Origin: Chrysophaeum taylorii
Lineage: Eukaryota > Sar > Pelagophyceae > Pelagomonadales > Pelagomonadaceae
Length of the DNA stretch: 64,000 nt
Reading direction: 5' to 3'
Assembly (NCBI GenBank): GCA_029834535.1
Contig: JAQMWT010000074.1
Span: forward strand, 124,001 to 188,000
Each line of letters begins with the position of its first letter. Within the stretch, counting starts at the first letter, position 1. Both the position numbers and the translations under genes were made by a program. This document shows positions 50,643 to 62,060 of this stretch, piece after piece. The notes beneath the pieces were generated by a model. The model was not told the origin of the DNA. It worked only from the letters and a program-made list of their open reading frames with translations, and did no database searches.

Positions 50643-53600
50643 ATGGAAAAGGTTATCTCGAGGGAGGCGCGGAGGCTGGAGGGCAGAGCCTTCGACGTGG
50701 CACAGGCCGCGAAGAGGGCCAAGGAGGTTGCGGGGTGCGTTCGACCCGAGTTGCTGGAAGAACTTTTGGACGTTGTGAAGACGTCGTTCGCGCCGGATTT
50801 CTACTTCGAACGGCTCTGGAAGCTCCGGCGGTTCGCGGGTAGCCTGACACGACTCGACGAAAGAATTCGCGAGGACGCGGAAGGACTGGCGGACGACGAG
50901 CTCGTGCTGCGGCCGGTGCCGTACAAGCTGGAAAACGCGTTGATAAAGTTCCGCGAGGCGAACGACGACGATTCGGAAGCGATTCTCGAAGTCGCGAAAC
51001 TCGGCGGGGTGCCGCCGGACGCGTTGGAGAATTGGGGAAAAAAAAATTGGGAGGAATCGTCGTACGATGCGACCGACCTGGAGCTCGCGATCGAACGAGA
51101 AGATTCGTTGGCTGTCCGTTATTTTCTCGACGAAGCGAAATTCGTAAACGAAAGTACTACGTCTCCCGAAGTGTACGAAAAAACGAGAAATTCGCAGATT
51201 TTGGGTTTTGCGTATTTCGACGACGCCCGGCGCGTCCGGGGGCTTTTGAGGACCAAGGACGACGATGCGGTTTTCGTGGCGGCGCGACGCGGGAGCCTCG
51301 AGGTGCTGAAGTTGCTGAACAAGCGCCGCAGAGACAAGCGCGGTCAAACGCCGCTACATATCGCAGCGGCGAAAGGCCACCTCCGTGCGGTCAAATACCT
51401 GCTGGACGATGATACGTTGGATGCGCGGGACCGGTCGAACCGAACGCCGCTGATGCGCGCTGCGTCGGAAGGGTATCTGGGCGTCGTCGCGGCGTTGGCC
51501 GACGCTGGAGCGGACGCGACGAACGGCGATGCCTTGTACCTTGCGAGGTGTCGCGGTCGCACGGACGTGGTCGAGTACCTAGAGTCGCGGGGGGCCGTGT
51601 CTTCTTTTGTTTTGAAAAAGAACCACCACAACCGCGTTTCTTCTTTTCGCAGTAACGACGACGAGTCGTCTTCGGTTTTCGACTTGGACGACCGCAAAAA
51701 TACGAGTCGAGACGAAAAATTCTTGTTAAAAAAGCCGCTTATTCACGAGTTTCGAGTCGATCGGCTGCTGGCGCGCGGCGTCTGCGCGACCAAACCGCGC
51801 GCGGCCGTGAAACGATGCAAGCGGCTTCGCGATGCGTTCGCGCTCGCGACCGAACGGCTCGAACATCCGCACGTCGAATCTTTGGTCTATTTTTTTGATT
51901 CGTACATCTTCACGACGCTCATACCTTTCGCCCGGACCCTCGATTTCGTTATTTCGACCAACGACCTCTACGACGGCACGACGAGGGTTGTGAGGGCGCG
52001 AATTTCTAAGCTTATGGTCCAAATCCGCGGAGCGGTCGAATATTGCGTTTCGAGGTCCGTTTTTCCAAACCTCGCGAAAATTCTTATCAACGCGAAGACG
52101 TTCGCCCCTTTCCTCTCTCGATTCGACGGCGAGAACAACGCGTGGCGGCGCCAGTTCGGGAATCTCGCCCGTCGTATTTTTCACGCGGACGACGAAACAT
52201 TCGTCGTCGGAGCCGAAGGGTTCGAGGAATCGCCCGAACCGCGATGGACGCGGAAAGAAGTCGCTGCCTACCTAAAACGGAACGGCATCACGAAATACCG
52301 GAACATCGACGGCTCCGGGTTGTTCCGGATCCACCCGAACTCCCTTCCCCCCTCAAAATTCCGCCGAATGCTCTTATCTCCGGCTCCCGACCTCCTGGCC
52401 TCGCTCGTTTTTTTCGAGTCGGAGGAGGACCGAAAAAACAATCCTCCTCCTCCTCACGAGTGCCTCGTGCACGTGGGGAGGTCGCTATTGGAGCAAGGAG
52501 ATATCGACTACGCGATCCGAGCTCTCGAGAGAATTCGCGAACGTACGGCCGAATCTCTCGCCCTCCTCGCGTCGGCTTACCTGCGGTTTGGCGACTACGA
52601 AGCGGCGGCGAGATCGGCGGAAGAGTCTCTGGATATCGACCCTTCGCACCTCGGGGCGCTATTCTTGAGGGCCGCAGCCTACGACGATTTTTATTCGGAC
52701 GTTTTTTTCGCGCATCGTCAACTCAACCCGCCGCCGGATATGTCATCTTCCAGCAGCAGCAGCAGCAGCAGAATCGTCGTGCGGCGGCGCGTCGAGGTCA
52801 GCAGGCACAAAGCTACTGCTGCTGCTCCCGAGGTCGTGGCGAAGATCTTGGGGGAAGATGCTGGCCGGAAAATCGTTCTCGAAGGCCTCGCCGGCGCGGG
52901 CAAGACGAGGCTCCTGCGTTCGATCGCGAACGCCATTTCCCAAGACTGCGACGTTTCGGATTACTTTGAGGAGGATGATGACGACGAAGAAGAAGAAGGA
53001 GGCTCGTCGTCGTCGTCAAAACTCAAACCCTTCCTCGCTTCGCTCGCCGCGACGACGCTTCTCGCGCTACCAGAAAACGTGGAAAGGACAGTGTTGTGTC
53101 TCGACGATTGGGACCGCGCGGACCACAACAACAACAAGATCCTCCTCGAAACAATAGCGACCGCACCGTCGGCCGCGACGATCGTGGCCTCGAGGCCCTG
53201 CTCGAACGCCGAAGTCTTCGCCGAGCACGGTTTCGTCTTTCTCCAAGTAGTGGCGCTCGAAGAAGAAGAAGAACCAGAAGAAGAAGAAGAAGAGGAGGAG
53301 GAGAATCGCAATAAAAAGGACGTCATCTTCGAGCCCGCGGTCGAGTCTCTGCCGGAGAATATCGACGAAATTCTAGAATCTTTGGCGGTTTCTGCTTTTT
53401 CGAAAGGCCGCGTTCTCGTGGAAAAAGAAGATTTGCTACAACTTCTCGACGACGACCAAGAAGAAGAAGGAGAATCTACCGCCGCCTCGATCTGGTGCCT
53501 CGGACGGTCCAACAATCTCCCCCCCCTCGAACCTCTCGGAGCCGATGCGATCGGATTTCGGGCTCTCGCGCAGGAAAAATACGTGGCGAAAAAATTAGCC

Positions 53601-56153
53601 GCCGTCGTCGACGAAGAAAAAGTAAACGATTCGTGGTGGCGCGCGCCTTTGCTGCTCGCCTTTTTCGCCAGCACTAAAGAGAAGAAATCAAAGATCCTCG
53701 ACACCATCGCGTCGCAGATTCCGCGGCTCCGGATTGGGGATCAAATTGAGGTGTTGTTTTCGAATTACGAACCGCGAACCGTAGTCTCGCTCCACGCGCT
53801 CAACGTTAGGGGCGAAGTCGGGGTCATGAACCGCAGGACCCTCGCCGCGAGAGAGACGGTGAACATCCAATCCGTGCGCCGCGACCTCGACGGCGCCGCA
53901 GCGTTCGTGAGATACGCGATCGCTCACGACTCATCATCGACAGAAATCGTGGACGGCTTGCTGTCGCGAAACGTCGACCTCAACACGCCCGTCGACCCTC
54001 GGACCAAAGACTCCGCGTTGCACGTCGCATCGCGTTTCGGAAGGTCCGAGATTGCGAAGGCATTGGTTCGAAAAGGGGCCTCGATTTCGGGGTTGAACAT
54101 GTTCGGGAAATCGCCCGCGGCGCTCGGCGGAAAAGATTTGTTGAGGGTCTTTCGACCTCCGAAATGCGATCTCGACCTCGAAGGTATCAAAATCATAAAT
54201 TTCGACGACCACAACGGTCGATTGTACGCGTTCGCGAGGGCCTGCGATAATCTCGAATTCGAAAAAGCCGCTGAGATCGCGGAGACGATAGACGTAAACG
54301 GTCATTTTCCCGGAAGCGACAGCACGCCAGTGCATTTCGCCGTCGTGAACTCGTGCGAAAAAGCTCTAGAAGTTCTAATACGACGCGGCAAGGCCAGGAT
54401 AGACAAGAGAACAGCGCTAGATCTGGCCGCGCGCTTCAACAGGACCCAAATTCTCGAAATTTTGATGGATAGATTCTTCGAATCTTTGACGAAAGATATG
54501 TTGGGCGCGGCGATGCACCCGGCGGCGAGGTTTGGCTTTTTAGAATCGTTGGAACTTCTGGCCGAACGCGGCGCCACCATGGACGTGGCGGTGGTGGCCG
54601 AAAAGAACTCGTCTACCTCCTCCACCCCCCTGCACGCGGCGTCGTGGCACGGCCATTACGATTGCGTGGATTTTTTGATTCGAAAAGGAGCGGACGCGAG
54701 CAAGACGATGAAGGGGTCGACCCCCCTCCACCTCGCAACCTGGAACGGCCACCTCGACTGCGCCGAACTCTTGATCCTCAACGGCGCCGACGTCTCCGCC
54801 TCTACGTCCAACACGCCTCTGCACGTGGCAGCCTGGCACGGTCACGTCGACTGCCTGGAGCTTCTGATAAGCCGAGGCGCGGCCGTCGACGCGCAGACGG
54901 CAGACAAAGGGTCGACGCCGTTGCACGCGGCAGCGGGCCGGGGTCACCTCGAATGCGCGAGATTCCTGGTTCTAAAAGGCGGCGCTAAAGTCAACAAATC
55001 CCGGCGCGACGGAGCGACGCCGCTCTTCGCGGCCGCGCGCCACGGTCACCTCGAATGCGTCCGCTTTTTGGTCCAAAGCGGTGCCAAAGTGGCAGTCAAA
55101 AGCAACAACACGACGTCGTCTTCGTCTTCTTCTTCTTCTTCTTCTTCTTCCCCGCTGGCTGCCGCGGCGCTCAACGGCCACTCCGCCTGCGTCGAGTTCC
55201 TGATCTCTCCCGGGACTACTACTTCTTCGTATGCTTCTTCTTCTGTTTCTGGAATGAAAGACGCGCTCCTGCACGCGGCCAAGAATGGTCACCAGGAGTG
55301 CGTGAAGCTTCTGGCCGCCATCACCGACGTCAACGCATCAACCTCGAACGGCACCGTCCCCTTACATCTCGCTGCCAAACACGGTCAGGCCGAGTGCGTC
55401 TCGCTGTTGCTCTCCAAGGGTGCCAAGGTCGACGCTCGGCGAAAAAATGGCACGACGGCCCTTCACCTCGCTTCGGAGAACGGCAGCCTCGACTGTGTCC
55501 GTCGACTCGTGGAAAGAGGCGCCGACGTCGACAAACCCACCGTCGACGTCGGAGCGACGCCGCTCCATCTCGCCAGCGAGCACGGTCATATCGACTGCGT
55601 CCAATTCCTCGTCGGCGCCGACAACAACCCCGCGGACGTCGTGGCAAAACAACTTTCTGCGCGTCGAAGTGTCCTCAAAACCGCTGCTCTAGACGACGAC
55701 GACGACCTGGTCCAGCTGTTTGTGGAGAACGGCGCCGACGTCAACAAATCGAGGACGGATAACGGATCTACGCCTCTGCATCTCGCCGCCGCGAACGGCC
55801 ACGTCGAATGCATGCGAATTCTAATCGACCGCGGCGCCGACGTCAGCAAACCAAAAACCGACGGCGCCACTCCGCTCCACCTCTCTGCCCAAAGAGGAAG
55901 CGTCGCTGGAGTTAAACTCCTAATCCGCCACGGCGCGAACGTCGTGGCACAAACTAACCAACACTACACGCCGCGGGACGTCGCGAAGACTCGCGAAATA
56001 ACGGACCTGCTCCTCGAGTGCGAACCTCTCCTCTCTTGCTGTCGCTTCTCCGCTCTGGTCGTCCTCCCCCGCGACCACTGGCGCCGCTTGAGTCGTTCAA
56101 CAATGTCCCGGTACTGGAGCATATCCCTGCAGCACGCTCGCCCGGTCAGATAG
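50643..56153 (+). CDS. NLR-like STAND NTPase with ankyrin, pseudokinase, SAM-like and TPR segments
   Basis: 1836 residues in one intact frame. In order:
- helical N-terminus (1-200)
- ankyrin repeats (about 209-320)
- kinase-fold segment (about 365-515): AAVKR at 387-391, LEHPHVESLVYFF at 406-418, and VFPNLAKILI in place of the HRD catalytic loop
- SAM-like segment (533-580, WTRKEVAAYLKRNGI...IDGSGL)
- TPR-like helices (605-685)
- P-loop NTPase: Walker A GLAGAGKT at 748-755, Walker B VLCLDDWD at 817-824, sensor-like IVASRP at 847-852
- winged-helix-like region (905-990)
- about 18 ankyrin repeats (1120-1810)
Acidic and Ser runs from simple repeats separate the domains. This order fits signal-transduction ATPases of the STAND class, which switch by nucleotide-dependent oligomerisation. 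A role in pathogen or stress sensing is inference. No membrane segment or signal peptide is present, so it should be cytosolic. Its C-terminal tail matches the 45.5-kb ankyrin gene. Confidence 0.9.
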   Translation: MEKVISREARRLEGRAFDVAQAAKRAKEVAGCVRPELLEELLDVVKTSFAPDFYFERLWKLRRFAGSLTRLDERIREDAEGLADDELVLRPVPYKLENALIKFREANDDDSEAILEVAKLGGVPPDALENWGKKNWEESSYDATDLELAIEREDSLAVRYFLDEAKFVNESTTSPEVYEKTRNSQILGFAYFDDARRVRGLLRTKDDDAVFVAARRGSLEVLKLLNKRRRDKRGQTPLHIAAAKGHLRAVKYLLDDDTLDARDRSNRTPLMRAASEGYLGVVAALADAGADATNGDALYLARCRGRTDVVEYLESRGAVSSFVLKKNHHNRVSSFRSNDDESSSVFDLDDRKNTSRDEKFLLKKPLIHEFRVDRLLARGVCATKPRAAVKRCKRLRDAFALATERLEHPHVESLVYFFDSYIFTTLIPFARTLDFVISTNDLYDGTTRVVRARISKLMVQIRGAVEYCVSRSVFPNLAKILINAKTFAPFLSRFDGENNAWRRQFGNLARRIFHADDETFVVGAEGFEESPEPRWTRKEVAAYLKRNGITKYRNIDGSGLFRIHPNSLPPSKFRRMLLSPAPDLLASLVFFESEEDRKNNPPPPHECLVHVGRSLLEQGDIDYAIRALERIRERTAESLALLASAYLRFGDYEAAARSAEESLDIDPSHLGALFLRAAAYDDFYSDVFFAHRQLNPPPDMSSSSSSSSSRIVVRRRVEVSRHKATAAAPEVVAKILGEDAGRKIVLEGLAGAGKTRLLRSIANAISQDCDVSDYFEEDDDDEEEEGGSSSSSKLKPFLASLAATTLLALPENVERTVLCLDDWDRADHNNNKILLETIATAPSAATIVASRPCSNAEVFAEHGFVFLQVVALEEEEEPEEEEEEEEENRNKKDVIFEPAVESLPENIDEILESLAVSAFSKGRVLVEKEDLLQLLDDDQEEEGESTAASIWCLGRSNNLPPLEPLGADAIGFRALAQEKYVAKKLAAVVDEEKVNDSWWRAPLLLAFFASTKEKKSKILDTIASQIPRLRIGDQIEVLFSNYEPRTVVSLHALNVRGEVGVMNRRTLAARETVNIQSVRRDLDGAAAFVRYAIAHDSSSTEIVDGLLSRNVDLNTPVDPRTKDSALHVASRFGRSEIAKALVRKGASISGLNMFGKSPAALGGKDLLRVFRPPKCDLDLEGIKIINFDDHNGRLYAFARACDNLEFEKAAEIAETIDVNGHFPGSDSTPVHFAVVNSCEKALEVLIRRGKARIDKRTALDLAARFNRTQILEILMDRFFESLTKDMLGAAMHPAARFGFLESLELLAERGATMDVAVVAEKNSSTSSTPLHAASWHGHYDCVDFLIRKGADASKTMKGSTPLHLATWNGHLDCAELLILNGADVSASTSNTPLHVAAWHGHVDCLELLISRGAAVDAQTADKGSTPLHAAAGRGHLECARFLVLKGGAKVNKSRRDGATPLFAAARHGHLECVRFLVQSGAKVAVKSNNTTSSSSSSSSSSSSPLAAAALNGHSACVEFLISPGTTTSSYASSSVSGMKDALLHAAKNGHQECVKLLAAITDVNASTSNGTVPLHLAAKHGQAECVSLLLSKGAKVDARRKNGTTALHLASENGSLDCVRRLVERGADVDKPTVDVGATPLHLASEHGHIDCVQFLVGADNNPADVVAKQLSARRSVLKTAALDDDDDLVQLFVENGADVNKSRTDNGSTPLHLAAANGHVECMRILIDRGADVSKPKTDGATPLHLSAQRGSVAGVKLLIRHGANVVAQTNQHYTPRDVAKTREITDLLLECEPLLSCCRFSALVVLPRDHWRRLSRSTMSRYWSISLQHARPVR

Positions 56154-57179
56154 AAAAAAAAATATATGCCGCATATTAGCACTCCAAGTTATACTGACTG
56201 CGTCGCGTCGGTCGTCGTCGTCGTCGTACAGATCATCATCATCATCATCATCAAGTTGGTGTCTACAACTATTTTTTGAGCACAAAAAAACAATCACCGC
56301 TTGGCGCTCGGCATGGTGCGTACAACAACACGTCTCGGCCCATCAGAAATATATCGTACATATCAAGTCGGAGGAGGTCTAGCATCAGGGTACCGGGTCT
56401 AGTAATAATGCCAAGACCGCAAACAAGAAAAAAAGAGCAGAACGACTGATGATGGTGTGCTGTCGCGCCGGCGGACGGACGGACGGACGGACGGACGGAC
56501 CCAAGTCGTCGTCCTCCTTTCCTTCCCTTCTTCACCGACTACGACTACGTCGGAGGAAGGGAAGTCGGCTTTGATGAGCTACTACTACTGGTTCCATCCA
56601 TCCAGGCCCTTGGTGGAATGGCCATGGAACCGCGACGGAGCGCCGCAAGGAAAATGAAAACGACGGTGGTGATGACTGTCAAAGAAAAAAAAAAAAAGCA
56701 CCACCACCACCAATTTCCTCAATATTGGAGAAGCGGCGGCAGAAGGACGCGGTGCTGCTATCCTGCGTGCCCGGAATACAACAATGTCGACAACGACGCG
56801 GAACGCGAGTAGTTCTGGTGTGAGAGGTCCGTGGCTCCTCACCAAAGTCGCTTACGCGTCGCTGAAGGCAGCTTCTTTCAAGATAAGGAAGGAGCGGAAA
56901 TAAATAAATAAATCCAGTAGTTTTGACTTGCGCGCTGGACCAAGGAACAAAGGCAATGCCGACAGTGTCTCGGGCGAACAAGACGACGACGCGTGATAGC
57001 AAGAAGGGCGCATACGAGTTCGTCGTCGCACCTTCTTTTTCGACAAGAAATGGACGAGACGGACATGTCTCGACCGTTTCGAGAGTCTGTTTCCGGGGGG
57101 GGGGGGAAAGCACTGTTCCGGGCAGATCAAGAATGGCTTTTTTTCCCGATGAACCAAGCTAAGCGATCAATGTATACGT
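56154..57179. other. Intergenic, simple repeats
   Basis: Contains ATC/GTC runs (about 56209-56252), a GGAC array (about 56471-56501), an A run followed by CACCACCACC near 56685-56711 and a G run near 57095-57106. No gene is supported. Confidence 0.6.
56471..56501. repeat. GGAC tetranucleotide microsatellite
   Basis: Seven tandem copies. Confidence 0.9.
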
Positions 57180-59290
57180 TGCGATCTACGAAAGAGTTTG
57201 TCCTCGGCGAATCCACGCACGCGTTCGCGCGGTCAACCGTCGTCGAAGGAGAAAAAAAAAAAAGCTCGCGTTGGCCAAGAGTTGGGCTTTGTCCGTCAAG
57301 TATGTAATAGCCTGCGCGAGCGAGTTCTGCCCGTTCAGTCTCGGCAAGAGGCCTCTGATGGGAAGGAGTTCCTTGAAGCTCTCGACCCGAAGGACGGTAG
57401 ACCCTGGCATCGCACTCGCTCTACTCGAGTTATAGATCGCGAGTACTTGATGGGAAAAACCACTACGCGAGCCTATCGATACGCGTTATCGCGAGCAAGA
57501 AAGAAACTGTGGACGTCGTCGACTTCCGCGAAATCTTTCTCCCGATGATGACATTATCAACGCCTTGGAAACAATCGATGGTGGGAGGATCGCAGCTCAA
57601 ACTTACAACCCCCCCCAGCTTGTGATTTCTTTCGAACTCCACCGATAAAGCCGACGAGTACGACACAGCTATTTCCAGGCTTGAGCTCCAACAGACCAAT
57701 GTGAACCATATTCGTGCCTCGACGGCGCTGCCGTCGGGCTCCTCGCAACCCGTCGGCAACTCGTGGACGTTGAGGACTGGGGACGCACCCCCATCAAATT
57801 TCGCGCGCATTTTTGAACCATGCTCTCGGGACAGAAACGAAAGCAGAAAGTCCGAATGCAAAAAACTCATCAAGAAGAAGAAGAAGAAGAAGAAGAATCG
57901 TGAGGTGGCGACTTTCTTCCACCCGTCGACAGACAGACAGACAGACAGCACGGACGAAGAGGCTCCTGGAGTGTCAGAACATCGTCGGTGTCTCGAAGGG
58001 AAAAGAACCTGCGGTCGGGTCGGTGTGGCGAGGCGCTGGTATAGCGACTGTTGCGCGAAATAATACCTTTTGCTTGCTCGAGGAGCCTCCGTCGAGAACT
58101 GCCTCGACGAGGCAAGCGCGAGGGCCGCGAGCCGTCGCGGCGCGACCGAGAGGTCAAGCGGCGGCGAAGCATGGAAGTCGATGAAGATGAAAATACAAAC
58201 AAAGTAGTACAGGAAGCCTCGAGTGATTCCGACTGCTCTGTCTACGAGGATGACGATGAGAAGCCATCATCATCATCATCATTCAGCTCGAATCCGCCAT
58301 CACAGCCCCGAGTGAGTCCCCGCGACGTCGTCGAGAGAGACTGGAGATGTAATGCTCAACTGGAAGGCTTCATGACGCCTCTGCTTGTTGTGCTCACACT
58401 CCAAACCTGAAGGCGACCGGTCGCCGACATGGTTCGCGTCTTCTTCTTCACCGTCCGCGCACTCAACGAGCCGAAACGAGACACCGCGCTTCCAGTTAGT
58501 TAGTTACCGACGCGCGAGACGGGAATCGTGGTGAACGAGCGCAACTTCCATGAGGTGGAATGGGGGGAATGCGATGGTTTTTTGGTCTCAACTGCGCGGG
58601 ACATTTGCATGCAAGAACTGGAGAGGTGCTGCACGCAATTACCCCCATCGAAGGCTGGCTGTCGGCGGCAATCTGATGATGCTGAACCCTTCGATCAACG
58701 TTGAAAAAGTGCACCTCCCTTGTTCGCAGGCTACTTTAGTAGTGTCAACAGCAAACTCGGTTCGACAGTACATGGTCTCTGAGGCAGCGCGCGCGTTGGA
58801 CTTGATGCAACCGGAGCCAACGCTGTTGTTGTCTTCCCCAACGAAGCGACGCAAAACGAGCCGTAGCGACGACGACGATCTTCGATCTGCTAGACTTTTT
58901 TTAGGTAGCGCGTCAACTCGAAGAAGGCCGCAACAACTGTTCCGCGAGCCCACAACGCACAAGTAGGAAAAAAGGCAAAGAAGTTCCTCTCTATGCCCAG
59001 GACTGAATGAATGGTCTCGTTTCGTCAAAAAAGGTGGCGTTCGAGGCACGAGCGAGCGGATCTAATTCAAAAACGTACGCGAATCCCAAGATCCGGGCAG
59101 ATTACTACGACCCGACTGCGACGCTCGTGTTCGAAAGTAAAGGCAGCGCGACTCAAACTGAGGAGGAGGCGCACGAGGAACGTGTGTGTTCCCCGATTTT
59201 TTGGGGGAAACTGACGAGAAGCGCGCTCCCCTCTCCCACAAAGCAGTTCTACTATCAATCAAAAAGCTTGAGTAAGACGACGACTTAGTG
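57180..59290 (+). pseudogene. R2 repeat, copy 2: decayed element
   Basis: Longer and better preserved relative of 25900-27245, same orientation. The plus strand from about 58430 reads MVRVFFFTVRALNEPKRDTA, then VNERNFHEVEWGECDGFLV and, after shifts, GLDATGANAVVVFPNEATQ (about 58796-58852). The text is clearly protein-derived, but stops and frame changes break it. It contains GAA repeats (about 57872-57895) and a GACA array (about 57931-57948) missing from copy 1. Family unknown. Confidence 0.5.
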
Positions 59291-62060
59291 CAGAGGGCAG
59301 ACAATCGCGGACAGAAACGCGAACTTACTTCCATATCTCCAACGAAAAGCTCATCAAAGTCGCAGATCCCTTTCTTGTCGGGTATTTCGCCTGTCTGCCA
59401 CCAAGGTGGTAAAATCGGGAGTCACCTCAACCGCCGGAGTACTACACTCTCTCCGACTTGAATCTGGCTGCTGACTGATGGCCTTCTCACAATGGTCTCA
59501 TCACCACCAATCCCGCTCACAACACAGCTACTTTTTCTCAAACAAATTGCTGTCACGCGTTTCCCCTACAACATGCATCAACTTTTGCGCAACATCAAGT
59601 ACCAAGCGCACGACCCTCGCTTCTTAAGGACGGGCGCACGATACTACTCGATTATGTCGAGATTCTGATTGGAGGATACTACTCGCCGGACATTATCGAC
59701 GATCCACGCCAAAGGCACCGCCCGCATATAGCAGCAACTCGCGTACCAGAGCGGGTCCGTTCAGCACCTCTATGACTCGCTCCTCGCACTGTCTCGTCGA
59801 ACCAACTTTCACCCCCCTTTGACTAATCGCAATACCTCTTGTCATACGCGATCCCGAGCCTCGAGCAGATGATGCCACTAGTGATGATCATCTTGCCGAC
59901 GAAGGCGCGTCCCGACGACCGGTCTCATCATGCAGGACACACTCTCGTTGTTGGCGAGTCTTCGGATCTCGCGAAATGAAATGCATTATTGCGGGGATGC
60001 CAAGCGTCACAACAACATACAAACAAACCACAACAGCCTCTTTCGATAACCGCGTCATTCCCGGCTTCACAACTCCTCGTCGACCCACGTCGCGACCATC
60101 AAATTCCCGCTTCTTCATCCTTGCCTTCGCAAAGATGAACCCCGGCGACCGTCGTGACAATCGAGACTCCCAAGCGAACCGCTGTAAGCACCGGCGTTTC
60201 CGTGGTGACGACCCGCCCGCCCGATCGAGAGTCGCACCCTCGGCCCAAACTTCTGCCCGACGACCTTGTTTTCCAAAATCATGCGGAAAGCCGCCGCAAA
60301 ACTCTCGTACGAAACCACCCCGTGTGTTGACGACCAATCATCAAACCTCTTGCGCACTAATAATGTGCGGGCAGCTCGTACGCGCAGTGCCCGCACTCCG
60401 TTAGCATCTTCTTCGTTGGTCGTCGCGTCGCCCGCTGCAAATAGCTCTCTCCTCCACAGCCTTGTTCATCCAGCACTACTCCACTCGGTAGTAGTAGTAG
60501 TAGTAGTTCCCTCCTTTACTCCTTCAACACCTCTCCTCGTCGTCGAACTGTCTCTCCTCAGCAGCGACATTCCCATCTCTTGCTTCGCGTCTTCCCTATG
60601 TCGCTCGAGCACGCGCGCGCTTTCAAGACCATCAAGCTCGTCGCCATTTCTGATACTGGCGGCGCTACCTTCAATTTTGGCCGCTCCTCCTCCTCGTCGT
60701 CGCCAACTCTCGAGACGAGGTCGCGTGTCGACGACTCCTGTCAAGATTTCACCGCCATCGGTCATGATTGTGGGTGCCGACGCTCGCTACCTCGACGCCG
60801 CCGGACTCGCGTATCTTGCGCCAGTTCTTTCTCCTGCTGGAGATGATTTCCGCGAAGATCTATTTCTCCTCTCGTCTCCCGCTGGCCGCGCGTTTCTCTC
60901 TTCCGTGTGCTGCTGATCTTCGATTTCTCCGTACGTCCTTAGGGTACCACCCACAAGTCACCCGCACTTGCTGCCATATCGCTGTGTCGAGAACTTACCA
61001 CGCCTCCGTCGCTGTCTTCACGCGCGAGCAAAATTACCCATCATCGGGCTGATCGATCCAACTGCCCCACGAGTTCTCAATGCGTAGTGTTCGCACGACA
61101 CCTTCTCGTTGTCTCGTGATAGACTCGGTCAAGCAGTCGACCCCAAACTTCGCACGCTGCTGCTCTTCCTACGCAACAGTCGGATGACTCGCCGCTCCGT
61201 GTCCGGCGATATCCATCCGCGGCACACCTCGGCGCACTCGTCTGCACCACCGGTGTATCCACCAAAGTTTCTCTTAACAACAACCAAATCTTCTCCGCTA
61301 ACTCGTGGTCGTCGTGGTTTGCGCAAGACAGCCGTCCCTCCTTCGACTGGCTTTTTCGTTTCGGTCCTGACAACACAAAATCACTGCCGACGACGTTTTT
61401 TATTTTATCATGCTGTCCACGGAGTGCACGTCCGAGTCCACGCTCAAGGAGCCCAGTGGTTCGGCCGCGACGCAGTCCAAACAACAAAGGGCCGCGCGCA
61501 TCATCGCCGCCGCCGTCATGGAGCCCCGAGTCGGAGACTCCTACACGTCACCGATCGATCTCAGATGCGTCATACCCCCACAACGCGTCATCGCCCATGC
61601 CTGGCTCCATCGATTGTTGCGTTCATACGAGTAGTTTAGTATGTGACGCGCCGAGAGGGCTCTCGGTCGTTCGTTCTCTCTTTTTGGGCGCAACTCAAGA
61701 CGGCACCGGAAGCGAAGAGAATTTTGTCCTGGTCTGGCGGCGCCAGCTCGCGACGAGCTCGGTGCTCGAGCCGGAAATGCGGACGCGCATATAGGTAGGG
61801 CCAACGGCAGCGGCGGTGGTAGTGCTGTTGACCTCACAGCACTACCACCACCACCGTACAACTACCGCTGCTGCCGACATTTTCGCTGCAGTCAGTCTCC
61901 TGCTATATCGTCGAGTGCGCGGTTGCCCGAAGCGTTGAATCACTTCGCGTGCGTTTTTGTACGTCTGCGTCGGGCAGCTAGAGCTGTCGCGAGCCAAAGG
62001 AGAAATCGCACCAGATCTTAAGTTGGGTGGAGGCAATGTCTTCGGTCGGAAACCCAACAA
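59291..62060. other. Decayed plus-strand frames, unknown
   Basis: Frames at 60266-60916 and 61109-61639 are open but Ser/Arg-rich. Pieces such as VMIVGADARYLDAAGLAYLA (about 60762-60822) and, in another frame, ALVCTTGVSTKVSLNNNQIF (about 61235-61295) followed by SWSSWFAQDSRPSFDWLFRF are protein-like. They are separated by shifts. A 13-bp inverted repeat around 61820-61855 (AGTACTACCACC-type) is also present. Probably mobile-element relics. Confidence 0.3.
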
